From: Scleroderma bovista
Taxonomy: Eukaryota; Basidiomycota; Agaricomycetes; Boletales; Sclerodermataceae
Assembly (NCBI GenBank): GCA_037178675.1
Contig: JAYMGJ010000571.1
Coordinates: 1 to 31,899, forward strand
Direction: 5' to 3'
DNA: 31,899 bases
The translations under genes and the position numbers were made by a program. The stretch's first letter is position 1; each line of letters begins with the position of its first letter. Below are positions 11,265 to 22,479 of this stretch, piece by piece. The notes below the pieces were generated by a model. That model saw nothing but the letters and a program-made list of their open reading frames with translations. It did not search any database and was not told the DNA's origin.

Positions 11265-12527
11265 ATGGCTGATGCAAATGCCGTGCCATCCAACTATACT
11301 TTGTCCGACATCATGGCATCATATATGCAGTGCCGCTTCCTGAATGAAGCATTTCCAGACTTAAATTCCCCCACCCCGGAAATGTTTCTGTCCCTGCCAG
11401 TGGATGCAACTGTAGCCATGAACCAAATTGTATCCACCATCACACAGGCATATCATAATTGGAGTGAGCCAATTCTTGTATAGTTAAATTATCCTTCCTT
11501 GATATCCACTTCAGTTTCCTGTGGCATTGACTTGATTAGGTTGTCCGAAAGCCTCGGACCAATGCAATCCGGCACAAATGAGCAACAGGAGATTAGGGTC
11601 CTCCGTAGACATCCTTCCTCTTTGACTGGAACCCTTTCCTGGCCCACCATTATTCTGGGAGAAGGCGACACAATTGCATTGTGGTATCTTCCTGGAGCTC
11701 TAGCTCCCTGCATCCAAGTATGGTATCATTCCACTCTCATTGTCCACTGTTGAGGCCTTTGTTTCTAGGAGCACATCGCGGCATCCATCGATCCACTTGC
11801 ACATCCACTGGAAGAGAGTATTACTAATCAGTCATGGCGTACAACACACCAGTATTTCAAGGATGACGTGGATATTTTCGGGTGCTTGGAATTCTCTCCG
11901 GCACGGCACATGCTCGGCCATTCTGTGAGTACCTTGTTCTTTTGACAATGCACTTGTTTGATCTTCTGCTAGACCCCCAATGACATTCCGGGGGTGTCCA
12001 AGGCTTTGGCCAGTCCTACGGGCTATCAATGGAGCAAGGATATAGGTCTTCCGTCGGCAATACTTTCAGGTGTTCTTTCTATTATCCATCTGCCTCTATA
12101 CCATGCCGGCCAACTTGCCATGCAACGCTTGACTGACTGGGCGACTGGCCATGATCCCGGAATGCTGGCGGCACTTGAAAATTGGTCAACTGTCATCACT
12201 AATATCTCGCTAATTGTCAATTGAAGTACCCCCCTCCACAGGGACCCACACTCTCGAGCAGATTGGTATGACATGCTAGTCAGTGTCGGTAATTATGATG
12301 ACTGTGCACTGGACATTCCCAGTCTTGGGATTCAGGTATTGTACAATCCTGGCACTGTCGTTGCATTTTCCAGCCGGCTCTTTTGGCACGGCGTCAATGA
12401 GGTTGACGGAGCGAGGTGCTGTTTGGCGTATTATATGAGGGATAATATTCACCATTGGTTAAGGGTGCCACGGCCTCTTCATTGGGTGACGCCAGATAAT
12501 GTCCGCAATGCACTGGTGAAGCATTGA
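11265..12527 (+). pseudogene. TET/JBP-type 2-oxoglutarate/Fe(II) dioxygenase with one in-frame TGA
   Basis: Family role: oxidation of 5-methylcytosine (TET) or thymine (JBP) in nuclear DNA. Exons 11265-11463, 11515-11717, 11769-11924 and 11973-12527 join in phase (introns 51, 51 and 48 bp), giving 370 codons; the terminal stop is TGA 12525-12527. Visible motifs include an N-terminal WPTIILGEGDTIALWYLPGAL-type segment and the double-stranded beta-helix iron site HRD (His codon 275, Asp 277). The distal His is in FWHGV (codon 325), and a basic residue follows in GARCCLAYYMRDN (Arg 334). These match fungal TET/JBP proteins, known to be carried by KDZ elements. TGA at 12222-12224 (codon 270) interrupts VN.STPLHRD, where Arg is usual; it would remove the catalytic core. 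A 26-base GT..AG segment could excise it only by deleting the iron-binding His. Low-level readthrough cannot be excluded. Confidence 0.9.
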
Positions 12528-12654
12528 ATAATTAGCTTCCTGATATGATTGTCTGTTGTATTAAAATGTAATTCTGATGGTATGTAGTCCAAATTTGTTG
12601 GAAGTAGTTTGTAGTAGATACTATCCGAATGTGTGTTGTGCTGATGGGATGTGG

Positions 12655-14105
12655 TGCCGCTCGGCGTGCTCAACATTGCAGCAGAGTCAACACTGCGGCA
12701 CAATCAACCCTCCAGCACAGTCAACATTGCGGCAGAGTTAACACTGCGGCACAATCAACAGTTTGGCACAATCACCATTCTGGCTCAACAATGCGGCAGA
12801 GCCAGCCCTGCGGCGCAATCAACCGTTCGGCACATTCATCATTTCGGCACAGTTAACAGTTCGGCACAATGAACAATTCAGCACTATCATTGCACACGTT
12901 GCCGGAAGCATCCTGACACACCACTACACAACAGAGTGAACTAATCTAGCATCAATCATGCTGCCAGAATTATAATTGTGCCGAACTGTTGAATCTGCTG
13001 GAATGATAAATGTGCCGCACAGTTACATGTGCCGGAGTACACAGCAATAGGTGATGTTCACCCCATGGATGCTACTGCCATTGAGGCACTGCACACCCTC
13101 ACTTGGACAGAACCAGCAGAGCAAGAGAGATGTGACCGCAGCTATTTCCGCAGGTGGTCAATGCGGATCAAGTTGGAACCTACTGTCAACACTGAAAATG
13201 ATGAGAAGCTCGCAGGAGCATCAACCTTGAGGAGAAACCATTGTGAATGAGTGGCCCATATGCACACACCTGCAAAAGGAAGAAAAGTAGCTGGGGAAGA
13301 AGAGAAATGTACACAATGCAAGGAGAGAGATTTACTGTGTGCTGTTGAGGTTGAACACTCGACCTGGTTTTGCAGTAAGTCTCTCTCTTTGCACTGTGCA
13401 CACGTGTCTTCTTTCCCAGCTACTTCAAATCCTTCTGCAGGTGCATATGGACCACTCATCAGCGATGGTTTCTCCTCAAGGCTGATGCTCCTGCAAGCTT
13501 CTCATCATCAGTGTTGACAGTTGGTTCCAACTTGATCCACATTGACCACCTGCGGAAATAGCTGCGGTCACATCTCTCTTGCTCTGCTGGTTCTGTCCAA
13601 GTGAGGGTGTGCAGTGCCTCAATGGCAGTAGCATCCATGGGGTGAACATCACCTATTGCTGTGTACTCCGGCACATGTAACTGTGCGGCACATTTATCAT
13701 TCCAGCAGATTCAACAGTTCGGCACAATTATAATTCTGGCAGCATGATTGATGCTAGATTAGTTCACTCTGTTGTGTAGTGGTGTGTCAGGATGCTTCCG
13801 GCAACGTGTGCAATGATAGTGCTGAATTGTTCATTGTGCCGAACTGTTAACTGTGCCGAAATGATGAATGTGCCGAACGGTTGATTGCGCTGCAGGGCTG
13901 ACTCTGCCGCAATGTTGAGCCAGAATGGTGATTGTGCCGAACTGTTGATTGTGCCGCAGTGTTGACTCTGCCGCAATGTTGACTGTGCCAAATGGTTGAT
14001 TGCGCCACAGGGCTGACTCTGCCACAATGTTGACGGTGCCGGAGGGTTGATTGTGCCGCAATGTTGACTCTGCCAGAATGATAATTGTGCCAAAATCTTC
14101 ATTGT
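12655..14105. repeat. 1.4-kb near-perfect palindrome (inverted repeat)
   Basis: The left arm, about 12660-13337, is the reverse complement of the right arm, about 13373-14090, around a loop of about 35 bp centred at 13355. The middle of each arm (about 12900-13240 and 13470-13810) is almost identical; both arms encode the same peptide start MPEYTAIGDVHPMDATAIEA on opposite strands (13029 plus, 13674 minus). The inner 80-90 bp of each arm diverge more. The outer arms are 17-bp CGGCACAATCAACAGTT minisatellite in opposite orientation. It could be a foldback element or an inverted segmental duplication. Confidence 0.9.
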
Positions 14106-14184
14106 GCTGAACTGTTAACTGTGCCAAAATGTTGAATCTGCTGGAATTATGAATGTGCCGCACAGTTGCATGTGCTGGAATACA

Positions 14185-14690
14185 CAGCAGTCAACAGGCC
14201 AGTGCAATCAATACTCCGGCACAATCAACCTTGCGGCACAGTCAACACTCCGGCAGGATCCACATCCCGGCAGTTGACAGGCCAGCACAATCAACACTCC
14301 GTCGGCACAATCAACACTTTGGCACCATCATCAGTCCAGTCCAGTCAACACTCCGGCACAGTCAACCCTCCGGCACAATCAACCCTCCGGCACAATCAAA
14401 CCTCCGGCACAGGCAACATTCCAGCGGAGTCAACACTGCAGCACAATCAACAGTTCGGCACAATCAACAGTTCGGCACAATCAACAGTTCGGCACAATCA
14501 ACAGTCGGCACAATCACCATTCTGGCTCAACATTGTGGCAGAGTCAGCCCTGCGGCACAATCAACCGTTTGGCACAATCATCATTCCGGCACAGTCAACA
14601 TTCCGGCACAATCAACAATTCGACACCATCATCATTGCGGCACACGCTGCTGGAAACATCCTGACATGCCGCTACACAACAGCATGATTG
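14185..14690 (+). repeat. 17-bp minisatellite TTCGGCACAATCAACAG plus third copy of palindrome-arm block
   Basis: Many CGGCACAATCAAC units, four of them near-perfect at about 14450-14515. The stretch from about 14510 to 14690 repeats the end of the palindrome arm (GGCTCAACATT, then CACACG.TGC.GGAA.CATCCTGACA, then TACACAACA). The same block thus exists three times: at 12770-12940, inverted at 13765-13925, and here. Confidence 0.85.
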
Positions 14691-14852
14691 ATGCAGTGAA
14701 CTACGGCACATATGTTATAGCTAGCTGTTGCACCAGCACACAATGGTTTCTAACTGCGGTAGTTGATTGTTATCAATGCCAGCAGTTGTGGAACTACAAG
14801 GACCACGGCCGGTAGGCCCATGTTTGCACATCTTCCCTTGGCAGATTTATAT

Positions 14853-17632
14853 TTACATATTGGCCGAAGGGTGTTCATGCATGGCATTCAATTGCTCCTG
14901 GTGCATGGCTTTGCCATTGTGGCTACCAGCCAATCTATGTGCCACTGTACATTCAGACATCCAATCATTGACCTCTGTATCCCACGGCACATCCATTGTC
15001 CAAAACCAGGCCAAAGTGTCATCCCTATGACCCCTTGCATTTGGGTCGGCAATGGTTGCACTGATCTTTAGGTCTTCTTTCCTCAACATTTGGTAGTGGT
15101 TCAATGTGTTGCCACTTGCATTCAATGCTATCATTTGTTTCCAGCACCGTCGATATATTGCCGCATGCTGCTGCACTTTCACATTGGCACTACCCACCTT
15201 CCCCCAGGCCCTCGTAGTCATATTGTATGTCCCGGCATGTCTGACATCAGTCCGGAAGATGACTGCCTTGTGTGCCAGCGAAACCCTTAGTTCATGTAGA
15301 GCATCATTGGCCTGACCTTCCCTCAATCGTAACTCCTGATCCACCATGGTTAAAAGCCCCAACCTATCGGCTTGCTGCATCCCCAGGTACGACGGCAAGG
15401 GCAGTACCACAGCATCCGAGTAGTTGGGATCTTGTGGGTGGAATGTGTCTGAAAATACATCTTTACCATCACCTTCATTGATGTCCGTTGTGGAAATGAG
15501 ATTATCCGAGATGTCCTCATTCCAATCTTCACCTAGAAATTGGGAAGCTGATTCACAGAGCCGATCAATTTGCATCTGCAGGCGGTCCTGCCGGCGGGCA
15601 ATAGACAACCTTTGTGTTTTCGTCGCCCTTGCATGAATGTGGTGGACATCTATGGCCAAAATAATTTGTGATTCTTCGGCTTTCAATACCCTTGCCATCC
15701 ATGTTGCTGCCCCACGCATATGACCATCCAGTCCCTGATTACTTATAATATCCATTTCGATCGACTTAGTTGTTTGAGCTGTCATTATAATACGTCAAAT
15801 TTGTTTGAAATCAGCCAAGCAAGTAAATACCTTTTTCCAGCTGCACCTCAAATATGTCCATTGATTTTGGATCAGTAACCCTATTCTCCAAAGCCGATTT
15901 CTCTTGCTGTGCCCAAAGCTCATGCAACTCGACCGGAACCCTTGTATCAAGCTCTGCAAATGCTCCTTCCGCGGACATCAGTGCCTCTTGAGCATTCTTC
16001 AAATTTCTTTTCAGGGCGATGGCTGTGCAATATGTCGTCGGTATACTTCACCCAAAATCTGCAAGATATTGTGATACCACTCACGCATCCACACCATCTT
16101 TAAGAAGTTGTTGTCATTCATTTGAAAATCAAGCAGCTCCTGTCTATGCGGCGTTGCCATTCTGCGGGCCGATGGCGAAATGATGTTAAGAGAGGACCAG
16201 AGAGTCTCCATAATTTCACCATCAACGCGGCCTACACAGGAAATGAAATTGGGAGCATATCAGGTGAAACATTCTGCCTTGTGACCATGTACATGCCAGA
16301 GCCCAATGCTAGGTTGAATCCATAGCCCACATGGTAAGGATATAAAATTGTTTGCTTCTAGCCGCTGCTTTAGGTTTTTGCTGTATTGGCAATTGATGTC
16401 ATAAAAGGTTATGACTTTTTGTTGCGGATCCATCCCATGTTGCACGGCATGTGCCAGAGCATAATCCATATTTACCTGCCTATCTTCCTGTTAGAGTGGA
16501 ATGCAAGCAACATGTCGGCACATACTGCTCTCCCTTCTGAAAGTCAACCATTGCATGGGGTACAAAGCATCCATGCCACGCACATGCACACCCGCCAATT
16601 CCAGTAGATGCCAGCTGATTTCTTTTAGTATTTGCCTGGTTTACTGCTCGATGGTTGCTACAGTCAGATTTCTGTGAATTCCATTACAATGCTGAACTGT
16701 ATTGTAAACATGTGCAATCACAAACCTCGACCCGGTTCAATGTTCCAGCCAGATAATCCTTATATTGTGGCATTGTAACCATGAATCCCATTCCGTCCAT
16801 GAGCCAAACTTCATTAGCTGAATTCTTTGGCTGCATATGCTCGGCCTTGAAGTTTCCATCCATCATGATGGTCCTAGAATATTTCCACCTATATTGTTCA
16901 GCTGCTCAATAAGTACAAGTAAAAATAAAACATTACTTACTTTGAGAGGTCTACATTTTCACTGGATGGAATGTTTACTCCTGGTTGTGGGCATGCCAGA
17001 CAGAACAGCACCAATTCCCCCCTCTTGGGATCAGGAGACCCTGGATGAAAACCTTGCCATTTCAACAACTTTAACAGCCTCCACATCCTTGACACCCTGA
17101 GTAGCTCTCTGTATCTGTTCTTGGATCAGTGTTGGTGGTGTCATCGGGTCCTTAATATCATCCTTTGAACTCACCGGTACAAGGCCGGGAAATGCATTGG
17201 ATGTAACTCGCTGAAGCTTGCTGTAATAATTCATGCCAGAGGTGCCGCACTCCACATTATCCATAATGAAGTCATCCAATACTTGGAAGGTGAATACAGT
17301 CCTAGGTTCCTTTGTAGTTGCCGGGAAGAGTCCTGCTTTGACCAACTGCAGATGTGAAGCTCCTGCATCTGGACAGTTACAATACCTCACATCACAAAAA
17401 TGTACCCCAGATGTATGCACTACAGTTAGGCAAGACCTGACCATTCCTCCAGAAAGATGATGGGGTCTTGGTTGGTCCTGAATATCCTCCCATTCATCCT
17501 CAACATCACCAGCAATGTCCTCACCATCCATCCCGCCATTCGGACACGGATCCCCACCATGGCCGAGGTGTACCACCAACCCAGCCTTCTAAATGAGTTG
17601 TTGCTGTATGCCAAGTAGAATTTGTGACTCAC
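14853..17632 (-). pseudogene. KDZ (Kyakuja-Dileera-Zisupton) transposase with CxC2-like cysteine cluster, one in-frame TGA
   Basis: Exons read from the minus strand: about 17632-17175, 17119-16941, 16888-16726, 16671-16522, 16475-16085, 16022-15831 and 15778-14853 (TAA). All introns (46-62 bp) keep phase. The first exon holds LGHGGDPCPN and a cysteine cluster (FCDVRYCNCPDAG, then VECGTSGMNYYSKLQ). Then come NRYRELLRVSRMWRLLKLLK, the first catalytic Asp in MMDGNF (about 16860), a CACAWHGCFVP segment, the second Asp in FYDINCQY (16400) and the catalytic Glu in GRVDGEIMETLW (16217). The long C-terminal exon is helical. An in-frame TGA at 16262-16260 sits in ECFT.YAPNF, where Arg is usual, and cuts off the catalytic Glu. 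CACAWHG is normally CACARHG, again a CpG change. At about 17585 the frame shifts by one base, and the usual N-terminal treble-clef part is not seen, so the 5' end is damaged or truncated. Confidence 0.92.
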
Positions 17633-17712
17633 CAGAATCCTTCAACAAAGTGTTGGGGACTTTTCTAGCACAGCACCACTCAAAAAATATCAAAGTCTAC
17701 TCGACACACAGC

Positions 17713-20114
17713 ATGGCCCGCAATTGTTCCTCCAGCAGATCTATGGAGAATCCTGATACAGAAGATGAGCAAGACAATTCCTCTGACTCGTCGGGCCCAG
17801 AGGCACCACAAAATGTGGTAAAAACCAAACTCTGGGATGATGAGGTCGAGGTCCTTGAGGAAGCCTTGGAAGACTGGAAGGCAGCGGACAGCAACCAAAG
17901 GAAAGGTATGAAGAATGCCATGAAGGCAAAAATCAAAAATCTCCCTGCCAATAGCACACTCAAAGGACATGAATGGGAGAAGAAGAAAAAAGTGCGCCCC
18001 ATTTCCATAACTTCACATGGACTACTGATGCATCAGTGATATCAGGCAATTAAAAATTGGTTGTATAACCACAGCCGAGCCCGTGCCTGAAAGGCCCTAG
18101 TAAAGTATGGATGTAGGTGGACTGCCAGATCAGTCATAATGAAGTCGAAGAAAAAAGAAATCAAGGCCGAATTCGAACAGGCTGGAATTGCCCAAGGAAG
18201 CACAAGCATGATTAAAGGCTACCAAAAGGCGGTAGGAAGCATCATGGGGAAGCTCACCCAGGAGGAAAGGGATGTTGCAGCAAAGCAGGCTGATGAATGG
18301 AACAAGGAGCAGCCGCCAGCAGAGGTCCAGGCCGAGTAAGTTTGTCATGTTGTCTCGACAATTATTCATCTGCAAACAGAATGGCCGAGACAAAAGGCCG
18401 ACAATATGTCAAACAGTTTGCGCAGGAAATGTGGTGGCAGTGTGGGATGAGGGTGGTTGTGATGGCGGCATGGAAGGGCCGGAATGGTCAGCCCATGATG
18501 GGAATGTATGTCGCTTCTCACTTGTGGTATTTGTATACTCACATTCATAGGCATGACTTTAATTCGGCATTGGGACAAGGGAAGACCTTTGCCGATTGGG
18601 ACGACATCAAGCACCACTGGGATGCCTATGCACAGCAGGCCATAGGAGGGGAAGAACACGATGATAGCGATGATGATGCCGGACCGACGATCTGCCAGAA
18701 GAAAGGGCAGAAGAGGCCGCAAACTGTTTTACCAACAACGGAAGATGGCACACCAATGATTCCGATCATCCTTGATATGCAAGCATTGGAGCGAAAGGAT
18801 ATTATGAGGACTTTTGTGACATGGCATTATCGTAAGTTCTGCCTTGTAAATGGAGAAAGAATTGACCCCTTGCTGCAGGCAAGGCATGCGGCAAGCCAAG
18901 TGCCAGTGTTCCTTGGGCTGCCATCCATGCAAAGACCAGTATCTACATATCATCTGGGTATCTGCCATGGCATTGGGAGTTCAAAGAGCCAACCCGGCTC
19001 ACAAATCAGGAGGTTACCAAGGTACTGGAATTCTGGTGGGACAGGCAAGTGACAGATCCGGAAGATGTACTGACATTTCGCAAATGGAGAGATATGGATG
19101 GTGGATTACAAGATCCAGTATCAGATTGTGAGGACTCAGTGGCCAGAATGATAAGTGGAGAAAAGCCGCCCCTGGAAGGTTAGCTCTGAATACTTTTATC
19201 AACTTGTTTTGACTGGTTCAAAGAACATGCGGCACCGGATGTGGAACTTGCAAACAGTCGGAAGAGACAGCGCACAATGGGTATGGATCTTTCAACCCTG
19301 TTATACAACCATTGACATGCATAAAAGAAGAGGCCCCAGAGGAGAGGGAGTCTGGTGCAACAAACAAAAACCGATGCCGGTCAAACTGGGATGATGGTAT
19401 GCCCCATACGTATTCCAAGCATTTGATCCTCCTACATTTGGAACATCCCTGTCAGCAAGCCATACAATGCCCATTGAACAGCCTGGTCAGTTCCTTTGAA
19501 TATTTTTGTTGTCAGAATATGAAGTTTATATATAGAGGATGACTTGGATGGACATAATGCAAGATCATCTAAGGAAACCGGTGCGTGGTGCTTGGTTTTG
19601 TTATGCCGGTGGCAACATCTTCACGAAGTGCATCAGCGGCACTGACGGCATGGCAGCCGGCCAAACCTAAACAGCAAGGTGGGTATCAGTCTCAATTACT
19701 TGGAAATGGCACATATTCTCATATAAGAAAAAGCACATATGGATCCTGGAAACGTCATGGCTAATGGACCGATGAAGCCAAAGCCCTGGGTTAAAAAGAG
19801 CACAGCCGATGCGCCGGTGGAATGTAAGTCTGCCTATTTCAATATCCATTTACCAATTCCGACAAATGATAGTTGGTGAATTAACTATGGATTCCATTGG
19901 CAACACAAATGGGATGGAGGGTGGTCGATCAGGGGATGATGATGTCACACACTCTGGAGGTAAGGAGAAACGGGCTGCCAGCACACGCCAGATTGCCAGG
20001 GCTCAAAGTGTCAATGCTGTTGCCAGGCCGAGTCAACTGGAATGGCAAAGAAGGTGGCCAAAGCGGCCAGATGCTGATGTCCCTATGCCCAGCCCAAAGA
20101 GATGCCGCAAATAA
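17713..20114 (+). pseudogene. Orphan 12-exon gene, 618 codons, one in-frame TGA
   Basis: Exons 17713-17991, 18046-18335, 18380-18505, 18551-18831, 18879-19178, 19224-19280, 19328-19396, 19456-19485, 19536-19580, 19637-19678, 19728-19823 and 19873-20114 (TAA). Every junction is GT..AG and keeps phase. The N-terminus is acidic/Ser-rich. A middle region has WLYNHSRARA, RWTARSV, KLTQEERDVAAKQADEWN and CGMRVVVMAAWKGRNGQP, then WHYRKACGKPSASVPW and SGYLPWHWEF. The tail of small exons is low complexity and ends in basic PSPKRCRK, a possible nuclear signal. Similar proteins recur in Agaricomycete genomes, but I know no function. TGA 18088-18090 follows HSRARA; CGA (Arg) would fit. The start lies head to head with the transposase about 80-130 bp away, and the end faces the next gene tail to tail across 77 bp. 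Intron 18506-18550 is 45 bp without a stop and could be retained. Confidence 0.8.
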
Positions 20115-20191
20115 TATATCTGTAGAATAGTGGTATTGTCAAATTTTCAATTTGTTGTCCTGAAAGATTTTATTGCAGCACTACTGTAACA

Positions 20192-21504
20192 CTACAGCTT
20201 GGAGGGATCTAATACTACCACATCCTCAGGGTGATCGGCCTCAATTATGTCACCATTCTCGCCAAGTCGGGCTGACCTAGCCAACATATCCTGCACATTC
20301 GCCAACATTGCTCTCCGGCACATTTCTGATCTTCACAGCCTGGCAGTGTCGAGCAACGTATTTGCGTAATGAATGTAGGCCGCAATGATAGGGTGGTCAA
20401 GGCCGGCATCGAGTGGGAGTAGGTCGGGCAAGTGCCTAGGAGGGACGGATGTAGTGACTTGCCTTGCAGAGGCCACTAGATGACAACTGATCAACTGATA
20501 CTATGGATGAAGCCCAAGAGAGACTTACATGAAAGCGCATCATTCATGAATGGATCCAAATCCTCATGCAATGTGTTAATCCTGTCCACCATTTCAAAAT
20601 AATCCACTGGATGATTGTTAAATACACATAATTCCCGCAGTAATACTGACTTACCATCCTCTGCATGCACGTGTTCCCGGAATCGTGCATGTGATCCAGA
20701 TGCAGCCTCAGGAGATGATTCTGATTCTGCCTCCATTGGGGAGGTGGGAATCAGTTGGCTTGATGCCAGGCTGGATGGCAATGCCAGGCTGGATGGTGAT
20801 GCCGGGCTGGATGGCGATGCTGGGCTGGATGGTGATGCCGGGCTGGATGGTGATGCAGGGACTGAGGATGCCGGCATCGATGGGGATGACATCCCAATAC
20901 GTGGCACATGCACTGGAGAGGGCGGGATCCATGCAGCCATCATGGGGGATGGCAACGGTGGCATCCATGCTTGCGGTTGGGTCCCTTGGGATGATGGCCG
21001 AACTGATGGGGTAGTTGGCATTGCTGCCAGGGGTGGCATTGACACCTGTGACTGAATGGTGAGGGTAGATGGCACATTGGATGGACCTGCAGCGATTGGA
21101 GGAGATGGTGGCATCCAAGCCTGGGACCTAGTCGTGGGGGTTGCTGCATGCATCTCATGTGCTGAGGGGCCAGGGAGGTTAATTGGAGCTGATTGCAAGT
21201 GGGCCGGTAACTGATCATTTGCCACTGTTGCTTGTCTGTTGCTGTCCACAGACATTGCATCCTTATTCCTCACAGACACATTTGTGCTCGTTTCACCTGT
21301 GCGCATCCCGTGGCGTGGGGGAGAGGGTGGCATCCAGTCCATGCTTGATGGCAGGTGTTCGTCGACAATGGATGGAGGCGGGTGCCACACTGGCAGTGCA
21401 GGAATGGCTGATAACGATGTCATGCAGATCAGCTCAGAGGAGAGAAATTACTCACTCAATTTCCGCGGACTTGCGCTATCAAATCTGACATCCTTAGGTG
21501 GCAT
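20192..21504 (-). pseudogene. Ser/Pro-rich orphan protein with WMPPSPP repeats, one in-frame TGA
   Basis: Exons 21504-21456, 21407-20529 and 20475-20192 (TAG) join in phase (introns 48 and 53 bp), 403 codons. The N-terminal two thirds is disordered: WMPPSPP-type motifs recur four times (DWMPPSPP, AWMPPSPP, AWMPPLPS, AWIPPSPV), and an 18-bp minisatellite at about 20758-20868 encodes SPASPS units. The C-terminal third looks folded (for example FREHVHAEDGKSVLLREL and HPIIAAYIHYANTLLDTARL) and is probably the functional part. TGA at 20335-20333 follows DTARL, with coding-like sequence (RSEMCRRAMLANVQDMLARS) continuing to the TAG; CGA would restore Arg. I do not recognise the family. Its tail-to-tail neighbour is the 12-exon gene, and its 5' side faces the satellite and duplicated blocks. 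Confidence 0.75.
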
Positions 21505-21639
21505 GGCAGTAGCAAAGATGCAAGTTGACAAGATGGAATTGATGTGGAATGGAAATCACAATTGAATGATTATATAATAATGGTTTCCATATATAGTTCA
21601 TCTATCTCACCACTGGAAAGATTGGCATAGTTGCATAGT

Positions 21640-21910
21640 GCTGATAGTGGGCAAGTGCCGATGTTATGCAAGTGCCGATTGTATTATGAATGTATGTTCT
21701 GCCGCTGGGGTGTGTGCTGACTGTCTACCGTATGCATGTGCCAATGGAATGCTGTGCTGATTACAGTATGTTACCCCTATCAATACCTAATGCCGCCATC
21801 CACGGCAATTATATATACTCTTGCTATTTATGTATATCGGTAACATTGAAGAATTACTCCAGAGGTAAATCTTGCATTTGCCGGCGAGAGATTGGGATAG
21901 TATGTACATA
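21640..21910. repeat. Duplicated block, left copy
   Basis: This stretch aligns by eye with 24595-24940 in the same orientation. Shared words include GTATGTTCTGCCG, ATGCCGCCAT.CACGGCAATT, ATGTATATC.GT and AATTACTCCA.AGGTAAATCTTGCAT. The two copies flank the 16-bp satellite and the reverse-oriented element remnant. No gene seen. Confidence 0.7.
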
Positions 21911-21929
21911 GTGCCAATAGTGTGCTGTT

Positions 21930-22258
21930 TCGATAGTGTGATGTGCCGATAGTATGTTGTGCCGATATTATGTTGTGCCGATCCTATGTTGTGCTGATAT
22001 TATGTTGTGCCGATCCTATGTTGTGCCGATATTATGTTGTGCCGATCCTATGTTGTGCCGATATTATGTTGCGCCGATCCTATGTTGTGCCGATATTATG
22101 TTGCGCCGATCCTATGTTGTGCCGATCCTATGTTGCGCCGATCCTATGTTGTGCCGATCCTATGTTGTGCCGATGTTATGTTGCGCCACTCCTATGTTGT
22201 GCCAACGTTATGTTGCGCTGATCCTATGTTGTGCCGATCCTATGTTGTGCTGTTGTGC
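21930..22258 (+). repeat. 16-bp minisatellite TTGTGCCGATCCTATG
   Basis: About 20 units of a 16-bp repeat, alternating mainly between TTGTGCCGATCCTATG and TTGTGCCGATATTATG, with TTGCGCCGATCC variants towards the right. Long ORFs here (Met-Leu-Cys-Cys-Ala-Asp units) are products of the repeat and not genes. The core TTGTGCC is shared with the reverse complement of the other satellites in the element. Confidence 0.95.
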
Positions 22259-22479
22259 GCCTAAGTGAGGGAAGAGGTCAGAACAACCAACAACCAACAC
22301 CAAATGACAGCAATATGCGAGTGGTGGTCTTCCTTTGCGTTTCTGGTATTTAATCTCCTCAGAGGGATGTGCTGCACGCCTTCAGGCAGGATGCAGGAGG
22401 GAAGGGAAGGGCTTCTGATGGGGATGAAATGTGACTGGGGATGGTATTGACTCCTCTTCAGCCTACCACAGTGGTTAGG

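Noticed and set aside
12212..12241. A short GT..AG intron (26 bases) that would remove the TGA in the dioxygenase gene
   Set aside because: It is far shorter than the other introns (46-60 bp in that element) and would delete the iron-binding His and alter the frame around HRD.
12629..14815. ORFs of up to 220 codons on both strands with repeated Ala-Gln-Ser-Thr or His-Asn-Gln units
   Set aside because: They arise from the 17-bp minisatellite and its inverted copy; composition follows the repeat and not a protein.
21930..22258. CRISPR-like array
   Set aside because: Direct tandem units without unique spacers, in a eukaryotic genome.
21943..22268. ORFs of 85-104 codons with Cys-Cys-Ala-Asp repeats
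   Set aside because: They are translations of the 16-bp satellite, which stays open in all three frames; there is no other coding sign.
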